Shown: positions 1 to 5,854 of the stretch, piece by piece
Layout of the letters: every line of letters begins with the position of its first letter
How positions within the stretch are numbered: position 1 is the first letter of the stretch
Assembly: GCA_025353235.1 (NCBI GenBank)
Contig: JANXQZ010001101.1
Location: 1 to 5,854 of the forward strand
Length of the DNA stretch: 5,854 nt
Direction: 5' to 3'
Source: Bryobacterales bacterium
Lineage (GTDB): Bacteria > Acidobacteriota > Terriglobia > Bryobacterales > Bryobacteraceae
Program-made: the position numbers and the translations under genes
The notes under the pieces: generated by a model
Seen by the model: the letters and a program-made list of their open reading frames with translations, nothing else
What the model was told of the DNA's origin: nothing
Databases searched by the model: none

Positions 1-2
1 CC

Positions 3-107
3 GGGTCGTGCATCGCCGCAGTTAAAAAGTGGAAGTTTGTCCCTTTCACTGCAGGTGGCAAGAACACTGCCGCCATCGTGCGCTTGGGTTTTAATTTTCA
101 CCTGTGA
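3..107 (+). CDS. C-terminal end of a TonB-domain protein (5' part lies outside the window)
   Basis: Frame 3 is open from the left edge to TGA at 105-107 and encodes 34 residues. The core reads AVKKWKFVPFTAGGKN (codons 18-65) and the tail ends in LGFNFHL. The order is an alanine-rich helix end, a W-K-F-x-P strand, a G-K turn, then a final alternating hydrophobic strand ending just before the stop. This is how the TonB C-terminal domain finishes, both in energy-transducer TonB proteins and in the many TonB-domain periplasmic proteins of acidobacteria. The domain normally lies in the periplasm and, in true TonB, contacts outer-membrane transporters. The remainder of the protein, and therefore its exact role, is not visible. 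It stops 11 nt before the chemoreceptor ATG, so the two genes may share a transcript. The other two frames here give no recognisable tail. The identification rests on a short stretch. Confidence 0.66.
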   Translation, partial: GSCIAAVKKWKFVPFTAGGKNTAAIVRLGFNFHL

Positions 108-110
108 AAA
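95..110. repeat. Perfect 7-bp inverted repeat overlapping the TonB-gene stop and chemoreceptor leader
   Basis: TTTTCAC (95-101), CT, GTGAAAA (104-110) form a perfect inverted repeat with a 2-nt centre, ending 8 nt before the chemoreceptor ATG. The flanks TTA (91-93) and TAA (113-115) could extend it imperfectly. The right arm covers most of GAAAAG, the only purine-rich candidate RBS for that gene. The site could therefore be a regulator operator, although a 2-nt loop is too tight for a fully paired hairpin. The left arm and part of the right arm also encode the last residues and the stop of the upstream gene, and an inverted repeat of this size is expected by chance a few times in a window this long. 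The symmetry is seen directly; function is only a possibility. Confidence 0.35.
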
Positions 111-118
111 GCTAATTC

Positions 119-1543
119 ATGACAATTGAAAAGAAAGCGACCCTCAGTTTCGGCGCTGTTTTGCTCGCAAATTTCGTCTTAGGATACGACTCTCTCAAGG
201 TTGTTCGCAGTCTAGGGTTCGATCTCGATCAGGCAGTGAACTCCACCGGTCGAGCTGTTGAGCAAATTGGCCGGTTGACCACCGCGCTTTCCGACATGAA
301 AGCCTCGGAAGCCGGGTTTATCCTGTTCTCCTCGCTGAACGATACGGAACAGGTTCAGAATTCGCAGCGCGGTTTTCGGGACGCAGCAGGCCGGATGGAG
401 AGCGCGATGCGGGAAGCTCGCCCGGCTTTGACCGCCGGTACCACTCTGGATGCCCTTGAAGCGCTACAGCGCGGCCATGCGACTCTGTCAGGCCACTTCC
501 AACAAATGATTCAACTGTGCGCCGAACAAAAGTGCAATCAAGCTCTGACGCTGCATACCGGGAAGGCGCTCCCATTGATGGAAGAGATGAGCCGTTCTGC
601 TTCATTCCTGACAGAGACGCAACGCAAACGCTTGACGGATGCGGCTGAAGGTGCCGCAACAAAATCTTCGCAAAGCTATTGGATTACATCCTTTCTGATC
701 GGAGTCTCCATCCTGGTGGGAATCTGCGTATTCTTCGTTCTGCGCCGCATGAACGATCTCCTGCGCGGTTTCGCCACCCGCATGGCGCAAACAGCGCGCC
801 AGATGTCCACGTCGTCCACCGAGCTGTCTCTATCCAGTGCGGAACTTGCGGATGGGGCATTCAAACAAGCGGCTTCGTTGGAAGAAACATCGGCTACCAC
901 GGAAGAGCTCGCCACAATGACAAAACGGAATGCCGCAAGCACGCGGTCCGCCTTCGAATTTGTTGTGCAGGGAGAACATATGGTGGGAGACGCGAACAGG
1001 ACGTTGGAACAGATGGAAAGCTCCATGCACGAGATAAACGGGTCCAGCGATAAGATTTCAAAGATCATCAGGGTGATCGAGGAAATAGCCTTCCAGACGA
1101 ATATTCTGGCTTTGAATGCTGCTGTAGAAGCCGCCAGAGCAGGCGAGGCGGGGCTAGGATTCGCAGTGGTCGCGGAAGAGGTGCGGAGCTTGGCGCAACG
1201 CTCATCGCAAGCTGCAAAGGACACGGCGACGCTGATTGAAGAATCCATCGTCCGGTCGAGTGAAGGAAGCTCCAACCTGGAAGATGTGGCGGAGGCCATC
1301 ACGGGCATCACCGATGCTTCCAAGAAGATCAGGATGCTGGTGGATGAAGTGAATTTAGCGAGCCAGGAACAGGCTAAAGGGATCGAGCATGTCTCTCAGG
1401 CGGTGAATCAGATGAGTCATGTAACCCAGCGATCCGCCAGCAACGCCGAGAAGGGCGCAACGGCCGGCAAACAAATGGCAACCCAGGCTGAACTGATGAA
1501 TGCGATGGTGCTGGAATTGCGAGCCATGGTGGGAGTCGAATAA
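119..1543 (+). CDS. Methyl-accepting chemotaxis protein with periplasmic four-helix-bundle sensor and no HAMP domain
   Basis: This is a transmembrane chemoreceptor of 474 aa that would control CheA through CheW and so bias motility. A short N terminus leads into TM1 at about residues 7-22. A largely helical periplasmic region (about 24-185) resembles the 4HB_MCP sensor fold. TM2 is at about 187-208, followed by the cytoplasmic signalling domain. The methylation helix contains [14 protein letters not shown] (251-264). The highly conserved hairpin tip runs from about 321 to 357 and includes [20 protein letters not shown], then [13 protein letters not shown]. Only about 45 residues separate TM2 from the methylation helix and no HAMP pattern is visible there. 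No CheR-binding pentapeptide is seen at the C terminus (ending VGVE). Cys134 and Cys139 form a C-x4-C pair in the sensor. The ATG is supported by the family-typical opening [12 protein letters not shown] and by a weak purine-rich RBS, GAAAAG at 106-111. The ligand is unknown. Confidence 0.95.
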   Translation: MTIEKKATLSFGAVLLANFVLGYDSLKVVRSLGFDLDQAVNSTGRAVEQIGRLTTALSDMKASEAGFILFSSLNDTEQVQNSQRGFRDAAGRMESAMREARPALTAGTTLDALEALQRGHATLSGHFQQMIQLCAEQKCNQALTLHTGKALPLMEEMSRSASFLTETQRKRLTDAAEGAATKSSQSYWITSFLIGVSILVGICVFFVLRRMNDLLRGFATRMAQTARQMSTSSTELSLSSAELADGAFKQAASLEETSATTEELATMTKRNAASTRSAFEFVVQGEHMVGDANRTLEQMESSMHEINGSSDKISKIIRVIEEIAFQTNILALNAAVEAARAGEAGLGFAVVAEEVRSLAQRSSQAAKDTATLIEESIVRSSEGSSNLEDVAEAITGITDASKKIRMLVDEVNLASQEQAKGIEHVSQAVNQMSHVTQRSASNAEKGATAGKQMATQAELMNAMVLELRAMVGVE

Positions 1544-1546
1544 GCG

Positions 1547-2248
1547 CTACCGGCGACGAATCGGACCTATCCGCTTGGCGATGCGTCCGGTCACGGCCAC
1601 GCCCTCCAGCGATTCCGCGCCGATCAACCGCTCAAGATCGTTGGGCAAGCCTTTACTGACATCGAATCCGCCTGCGTATGGCGAGAATGCCGGCAAAACG
1701 GTAACGCTCGGGCTTGTCAGGAAAAGAGGCAGCTTGAGCCGTGCCCCGGCTGCATCCTTGGTGCTCAACACCGGGTGCAAATGGCCCAGCACCAGATGGC
1801 CTTCAGGAACGGCACAACGCGACAATCTGTCCCCGTGCAGCGCGTACAGATTCGAGCCGCTCCAGGACTCGGCCACGCTGATGCCGAGGTGTCCGAAGTC
1901 GCGTGCGAAGGCTCGGTCGTGATTTCCCCGCACGAGCACAATCTCAACCTTGGATGCCAAATCGCTTAGGAGGATCTCAATCGCATTGCGCTCTTCCCCA
2001 CCTGGCTTCGGCGCGTGTACCAAATCGCCGAGAAAAACGATCCGCGTGGGGCGCAGCTCCTGGATTAACCCACTCAACTTCGGGTGTGACTTGGTGTCCT
2101 CTACTGGTCCCAACTCGCCGCGCCGACGCTGAGCCCAGCCATACCCGAGATGCGCGTCGGCGATGATCGCGGTACGGCCTGCCTCAATCCACATCGCGCC
2201 GCTCGCATGCGCATATCGGCCCGCCCCCAACTCGCAAAGCGAGCTCAA
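1547..2248 (-). CDS. pdeM: Ligase-associated DNA repair metallophosphoesterase/endonuclease PdeM (MPE)
   Basis: This is a calcineurin-like metallophosphoesterase of the PdeM/MPE family. A Pseudomonas member is a manganese-dependent single-strand DNA endonuclease, encoded beside Lhr-Core. Counting from the TTG at 2248 (233 aa), all metal-site motifs are present in order: DAHLG (31-35), GDLVH (74-78), GNHD (108-111), HGD (138-140) and GHLHP (155-159). The start is uncertain. The frame is open back to 2446, but that part lies inside the helicase gene. TTG at 2248 overlaps the helicase stop as TTGA and keeps the N-terminal strand-turn (ELGAGRYAHASGAMW) that precedes DAHLG in this family. The first ATG, at 2194, would give 215 aa and begin MWIEAG, leaving a very short N terminus. 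Neither start has a strong RBS. It probably depends on the helicase transcript. The TAG stop lies 3 nt from the convergent chemoreceptor stop. Confidence 0.9.
   Translation of the reverse strand: MSSLCELGAGRYAHASGAMWIEAGRTAIIADAHLGYGWAQRRRGELGPVEDTKSHPKLSGLIQELRPTRIVFLGDLVHAPKPGGEERNAIEILLSDLASKVEIVLVRGNHDRAFARDFGHLGISVAESWSGSNLYALHGDRLSRCAVPEGHLVLGHLHPVLSTKDAAGARLKLPLFLTSPSVTVLPAFSPYAGGFDVSKGLPNDLERLIGAESLEGVAVTGRIAKRIGPIRRR
2245..2248 (-). promoter_or_regulatory. 4-nt TTGA overlap between helicase stop and proposed pdeM start
   Basis: On the minus strand the helicase ends GGG-CGG-GAT-TGA, and the pdeM frame reads TTG over the same bases, sharing four nucleotides in the manner of the common ATGA junction. 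This arrangement suggests termination-reinitiation coupling and roughly matched production of the two repair proteins. The purine-rich GGGCGGGA just upstream could serve as a weak ribosome contact. A small CTCGC-TTT-GCGAG stem (2231-2243) lies right after the start. Coupling is inferred. If translation starts at ATG 2194 instead, there is no overlap. Confidence 0.5.
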
Positions 2249-4740
2249 TCCCGCCCGTCCCAGCGCCTGTACAACTCGCTCACCAACTCCTCGAGCGCCC
2301 GATCCGGATCCTGAGCCATGAGCGTCTCGCGATTGAACGAAGCAAACAGGGGTAAAGCGAACGGAGACGGCCGAGGCAGCGTGAATATCTCCCACTCCGC
2401 CGCGTAGATTCTCGCCGCCTCGCGCCAAGCTGTTTCGGAGTCGCATTCGTCCTCGAGCACTTCACGCACGGTCTCTCGCACCAGCGGATGATCCGGCTCA
2501 TGCTCCTGGAACGTCTTGTAAAGAAGCGAACCGCTCCAGCTGGACGACTTGGATGACACCGCTCCCCGGCTCGTCCGCTTTGGCAACAATTGGCCAACTT
2601 CCGCCACCGCCCGGAAGCGTCGGCCAAGCGTCTCAGTGGTCTCCAGAGCGCTGCGCAGATCCTGCTCCCACCCTGCCGGATTAAAACCCTCGCGCAACTC
2701 CCCTTCCGACGGCGACCCTTTCGCGCTCAGAGACAGCAAGAAGCTGTGATCGTCGAAATTGGCAGCAATGCTGGCACCCTGTGCGATGCGTGCGGCGAGC
2801 ACCCACGCCAATGACCGATTCACCGCCCTTCCTCGCACGATATGGAACACAATCAGCAGCGTCCTGCCGCTGGATATTCGCTCCACCTGCACCGGCTCAT
2901 CTACCGGAATCGGGGCGGCCTTCACTTGATGCTCCAGGAAGCCGCCGATCCGGTCAGCCGCTGGTTCCGATACGTCCCATTCGCGCCGGAGGAGGGCTAC
3001 GCACGCTGGCTTGCCGCCTCGCGACCAAGCCTCCCGCATCCCGCTGCGCAACCGGCGTTCCTCTTCTGCGAGCTGGGCCGTAAGCGGCATCTTCCCGCCC
3101 ATCCAGCGCGGAGCCTTCACGCGTTCGCCGGTCGCTGGAGCCACCACGGCTTTATTCTGAAACATCGTCTTAATCGCGACCGGTTTGCCGCCCATCAGAA
3201 ACGCCTCGCCCGGCTGCAACGTGGCCAGGAAATTTTCCTCCACCTCGCCCAGTCGCCGATTGCCGCGCATGATCACCTGGATTTGCAAATCGTCGCTGAT
3301 TACGCCCGTGTTCATGTAGTAAGCGCGCGCAACCTGTCGCGAGGCTACTCGAAACGCTCCGTTCTCCACTAAAATTTTCCCGTAGGTCCCATACGGACCC
3401 AGCACGCGTCCGCCGCCGCTCAGGTAATGGACGATGCTATCGAAGTCCTCTCGGCTTAAATCCCGATAAGGTCCGGCTTTCTTGACCACTGCAAACGCCT
3501 CATCCAGCGGCCAAACGCGCTCAATGCTCATTCCGAGAAGCGCTTGAGCGAGCACGTCAAGCGGCGCTTGCGGCGGGCGCAGAAAATCCAGCCTGCCTTT
3601 TTGAGCCGAGCGCCGAAGGGACACGCATTGAACGAGGTCGGGCAAGCTTAGCGGAACAAGAGAACCGCGAGCGACGCCCCCCACCCGGTGGCCGCTTCTG
3701 CCTAGCCTTTGCAGAGCCCTGCTAACGCCGCGTGGAGCACCGATCAGCAATACCTGATCCACGCTCGAAAAATCGACACCAAGCTCCAGACTGCTGGAGC
3801 AAACCACTGCCTTCAGACCGCCGCTAGAAAGCCCCGCCTCGATCGCCTGCCGTTCGGAGGGGTCCACCGATCCGTGATGCACCGCAATTTTCTCGTCCCA
3901 TTCGGGCAGCAGGAGCTTCAGGGCCAGCCCAAGTCGCTCCGCCGCCGAGCGAGTCGCCGTGAATACCAGCGTGCACCGCGCTTTGGCAACCAGATCCGCT
4001 ACGGGCTGAGCCACCCGGAACGGGTTGTATCCGGCTGGGGGCAGCCATAAATCGGGAGCTGGCGTCGCAATCTCCAACGTGTGCGCTCGCCGCAGATCGA
4101 CTTTGGCTACTGAGCACGGGCGATCACCGCACAGAAGATGCGTGATCGCCTCAATCGGCCAGGCAGTGGCTGACACTCCGATCCGCTGCAGCGCTGCGGT
4201 TGATCTGCTCTCTAAGCGCTCCAGCGCAAGCGCGAGCAAAGCCCCCCGCTTGCCCTCCGCGAATGAGTGGATCTCATCTACGATCACGGTGGTAACATCG
4301 AATCCGCCATCCCGCCAGCCGCTTTGCGAGAGAAGAGAGCTAAGACTCTCGGGCGTGGTGATGAGCAAATGCGGACGCTTCCGTTGTTGCTGACCCCTTG
4401 ATGTCTGATCCGTGTCCCCGGTTCGAACACCCATGCGAACGGCAGGTAGCACGGATAAAGGGCCTTCCAGATTACGCTGCATATCGCGCCCTAACGCTTT
4501 CAGCGGCGAGACGTACAAAGCTCTCACTGCATTCGGCAACTTCCCGGATTCGGCTTCAAAGGCCAGGTGTGACAGGACTGATAGGAAAGCAGCGAGAGTC
4601 TTCCCGCTGCCCGTAGGCGCCAAGATTAAAGTGTTCTTGCGCGCAAGCGTATAGGGAAGCGCCCTGGTCTGTATGTCCGTGAAAACCGAAAACGCGTCCC
4701 GGAACCAGTGCTCAATGGCAGGATGAAACTTGAGGCTCAG
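2245..4740 (-). CDS. lhr: Lhr-Core type, ligase-associated DNA damage response DEXH-box helicase
   Basis: This superfamily 2 ATPase would translocate on single-stranded DNA and unwind duplexes or RNA:DNA hybrids during repair. With a CTG start at 4740 it is 831 aa, a usual length for the group. Motifs in order: pre-Walker segment FHPAIEHWFRDAF (5-17) and TDIQTRALP (21-29), where Q24 is a likely Q-motif glutamine; Walker A APTGSGKT (41-48); SPLKAL (78-83); TTPESL (128-133); Walker B DEIH (155-158); SATAWP (190-195); LVFTATR (258-264); SSSLELGVD (315-323); and QRLGRSGHR (344-352). The winged-helix and Lhr-specific domains follow, with YYMNTGVISDD, GEAFLMGGK and APRWMGGKMPL. Near the C terminus, LLYKTFQEHEPDHPLVR is typical of the ligase-associated branch. 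The first conventional in-frame start, TTG at 4623, falls inside Walker A and would remove the Q-motif region. Between TGA 4776-4774 and that TTG there is no ATG, GTG or TTG, so CTG 4740 is my best guess (ATT 4716 is possible). pdeM follows in the same operon. Confidence 0.93.
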   Translation of the reverse strand: MSLKFHPAIEHWFRDAFSVFTDIQTRALPYTLARKNTLILAPTGSGKTLAAFLSVLSHLAFEAESGKLPNAVRALYVSPLKALGRDMQRNLEGPLSVLPAVRMGVRTGDTDQTSRGQQQRKRPHLLITTPESLSSLLSQSGWRDGGFDVTTVIVDEIHSFAEGKRGALLALALERLESRSTAALQRIGVSATAWPIEAITHLLCGDRPCSVAKVDLRRAHTLEIATPAPDLWLPPAGYNPFRVAQPVADLVAKARCTLVFTATRSAAERLGLALKLLLPEWDEKIAVHHGSVDPSERQAIEAGLSSGGLKAVVCSSSLELGVDFSSVDQVLLIGAPRGVSRALQRLGRSGHRVGGVARGSLVPLSLPDLVQCVSLRRSAQKGRLDFLRPPQAPLDVLAQALLGMSIERVWPLDEAFAVVKKAGPYRDLSREDFDSIVHYLSGGGRVLGPYGTYGKILVENGAFRVASRQVARAYYMNTGVISDDLQIQVIMRGNRRLGEVEENFLATLQPGEAFLMGGKPVAIKTMFQNKAVVAPATGERVKAPRWMGGKMPLTAQLAEEERRLRSGMREAWSRGGKPACVALLRREWDVSEPAADRIGGFLEHQVKAAPIPVDEPVQVERISSGRTLLIVFHIVRGRAVNRSLAWVLAARIAQGASIAANFDDHSFLLSLSAKGSPSEGELREGFNPAGWEQDLRSALETTETLGRRFRAVAEVGQLLPKRTSRGAVSSKSSSWSGSLLYKTFQEHEPDHPLVRETVREVLEDECDSETAWREAARIYAAEWEIFTLPRPSPFALPLFASFNRETLMAQDPDRALEELVSELYRRWDGRD

Positions 4741-4776
4741 GTCCCAGCTTACCGCTGATCGGCTTACACTAAATCA
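4741..4776. promoter_or_regulatory. Compact divergent promoter region between lhr and hisC
   Basis: About 36 bp separate the proposed helicase start (CTG 4740, minus strand) from the hisC ATG (4777, plus strand), so promoters for both genes must lie here or reach into the coding ends. On the plus strand, TACACT at 4765-4770 matches the -10 consensus at four of six positions and ends 6 nt before the ATG. No good -35 sits at the usual spacing, and no Shine-Dalgarno sequence precedes the ATG. If TACACT is used, transcription would start at or next to the ATG. No clear minus-strand promoter is visible. The presence of regulatory sequence is inferred from layout, and the individual boxes are weak. 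Confidence 0.35.
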
Positions 4777-5854
4777 ATGGCCCTCGTTCCCCCGTATATC
4801 GCGAACCTCCGCCCATACGAGGCGGGCCGCACCGTCGAAGAAGTTCAGCGGGCCTACGGGCTAACTAGAGTCTACAAGTTGGCCTCCAACGAGAATCCTC
4901 TCGGCCCCTCCCCCCTCGCCCTGGAACGCATGCGGGGCTGTGTCGACAGCCTAAACGTCTACCCGAACGGTGGCCTCGATCTGCGCCGCGTTCTGGCTCG
5001 CGAATTCGACCTCAAAGTGGAAAACGTGATCGCGGGAAGCGGCTCGGAAGGCATCATGTCCAACATTATCAGGGCCTTCCTGTGCGACGAAGACGAGGTG
5101 CTGACCACCGAGGCTGCCTTCATTGGTTTTCAGGTGCTCGCGAAATCGCGCGGAGTCCGGTACCGCACAGTGCCTTATCGCGACTGGCACTATGACCTGC
5201 CAGCCCTGGCCAGCGAGATCAACGAGAATACAAAAATTATTTACCTCGCCAATCCGAATAATCCCACGGGCACCATCTTCACCCGGGCCGAGTTCGACGC
5301 GTTCTACAAGCACGTTCCAGAGCGCGTGCTCATCATCCTCGACGAGGCGTACTTCGAATACGCCAAGGACAATCCCCGTTATCCCGACTCCATGCACTAC
5401 CGCTACGACAACGTAATCACCTTGAGAACCTTCTCGAAAGTGTACGGACTGGCAGGCGCGCGCATCGGCTACGGGTTCGCGCATGAAGATCTGATCTCGA
5501 ATTTGCTCAAGGTCAAGCTGCCCTTCGAGCCGGGTTCTCTGGCTCAGGCGGCGGGCATAGGAGCGCTCGCGGATAAGGCGTTTCTGCATCGATCGCTGGA
5601 AATCAACGCCCGGGGCATTCAGTTTTTGACCGCCTCGCTGAGAGAACTTGGCTATCACGCGGTTCCTTCCGAGGCAAACTTTGTGATGATCGTTCTCCCT
5701 GGCGAGGAACCAGCTACGCAATTCACGCAAGAACTGCTTCAGCAAGGCATCATTGTCCGGCCGCTCAAAAGCTTCGGACTGCCCGCTTGCGTTCGGATCT
5801 CAACGGGCAGCGATGAAGATCATGAGCGGTGCATAGAAGCAGTGGATGCGATCT
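4777..5854 (+). CDS. hisC: Histidinol-phosphate aminotransferase family protein (3' end beyond the window)
   Basis: This is a PLP-dependent fold-type I aminotransferase that would convert imidazole acetol phosphate and glutamate to histidinol phosphate in cytoplasmic histidine synthesis. The frame is open from ATG 4777 to the window edge: 359 codons, probably lacking only a few C-terminal residues given the family's usual length of about 350-370. Visible motifs are SNENPLGPSP (37-46), YPNG (62-65), the phosphate-binding GSGSE (87-91), NPNNPTG (159-165), DEAY (189-192), TFSKVYGLAGARIGYG (218-233) with the PLP Schiff-base lysine K221 and R229, and the carboxylate-binding arginine R340 in VRISTGS. 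The ATG is the first start after an in-frame TGA at 4756-4758 and has no visible RBS. No other his gene is in the window. HisC paralogues that act on aromatic amino acids share these motifs, so the substrate is likely but not proven. Confidence 0.93.
   Translation, partial: MALVPPYIANLRPYEAGRTVEEVQRAYGLTRVYKLASNENPLGPSPLALERMRGCVDSLNVYPNGGLDLRRVLAREFDLKVENVIAGSGSEGIMSNIIRAFLCDEDEVLTTEAAFIGFQVLAKSRGVRYRTVPYRDWHYDLPALASEINENTKIIYLANPNNPTGTIFTRAEFDAFYKHVPERVLIILDEAYFEYAKDNPRYPDSMHYRYDNVITLRTFSKVYGLAGARIGYGFAHEDLISNLLKVKLPFEPGSLAQAAGIGALADKAFLHRSLEINARGIQFLTASLRELGYHAVPSEANFVMIVLPGEEPATQFTQELLQQGIIVRPLKSFGLPACVRISTGSDEDHERCIEAVDAI

Noticed and set aside
1..132. Frame-1 open reading through the left edge into the chemoreceptor start
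   Set aside because: It lacks any recognisable pattern, whereas frame 3 over the same bases gives a TonB-like ending with a stop placed sensibly before the next gene.
676..1323. 215-codon minus-strand frame opposite the chemoreceptor
   Set aside because: The product is a serine/alanine-rich composition mirroring the helical receptor codons. No motif or RBS is evident and the overlap with the real gene is complete.
1562..1573. CGGA-CCTA-TCCG hairpin as a chemoreceptor terminator
   Set aside because: The stem is only 4 bp, no T-run follows, and it lies in the pdeM coding sequence.
2249..2446. N-terminal extension of pdeM back to an ATG at 2446
   Set aside because: The extra 66 residues (glycine- and serine-rich, with no domain) are a shifted reading of the conserved lhr C terminus. 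The PdeM fold is complete without them.
4184..4197. Overlapping palindromes CGCTGCAGCG and GCAGCGCTGC
   Set aside because: They lie within the lhr coding region over a stretch encoding LQRIGV-type residues. The symmetry follows from GC-rich codons and no regulatory context is present.
4951..5745. 264-codon open frame on the minus strand opposite hisC
   Set aside because: It is antisense to a strongly conserved aminotransferase. Its translation shows no recognisable domain, and long antisense frames are common opposite codon-biased GC-rich genes.

Overview
This window looks like ordinary chromosomal DNA from a moderately GC-rich bacterium, most likely an acidobacterium of the Solibacter/Bryobacter type. 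That placement is an inference. It rests on the style of the HAMP-less four-helix-bundle chemoreceptor, the style of the HisC-family protein and the presence of the Lhr/PdeM repair pair. No rRNA or other marker confirms it.

Layout, left to right. (1) The last 34 codons of a gene entering from the left edge (3-107, +), whose residues resemble the end of a TonB C-terminal domain. (2) A complete methyl-accepting chemotaxis protein (119-1543, +), 11 nt after that stop. (3) Converging on it with only 3 nt between stop codons, a minus-strand pair: a DEAD/DEAH-box helicase of the Lhr-Core, DNA-ligase-associated type (about 4740-2245) followed by the metallophosphoesterase PdeM/MPE (2248-1547). Their ends overlap by 4 nt (TTGA). 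(4) Divergent from the helicase and about 36 nt away, a HisC-type aminotransferase (4777 to the right edge, +), cut off a few residues before its expected C terminus.

The window is almost fully coding. No stretch over 300 bases lacks a gene, and the longest gap is the roughly 36-nt divergent region at 4741-4776. I saw no tRNA, rRNA, CRISPR array, insertion sequence or phage attachment site.

Functionally, the helicase and PdeM are two of the four proteins of a known bacterial repair cluster (Lhr-Core helicase, PdeM/MPE nuclease, an ATP-dependent DNA ligase and a metallo-beta-lactamase-fold exonuclease). The ligase and exonuclease are not adjacent here, because hisC is divergent on one side and the chemoreceptor convergent on the other. 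The chemoreceptor and hisC are unrelated neighbours.

The most useful observation is at the helicase start. The conserved N-terminal region before Walker A is open and in frame, but it contains no ATG, GTG or TTG, so the real start is probably a CTG near 4740 and automated calls would clip the protein. I found no convincing undescribed system.
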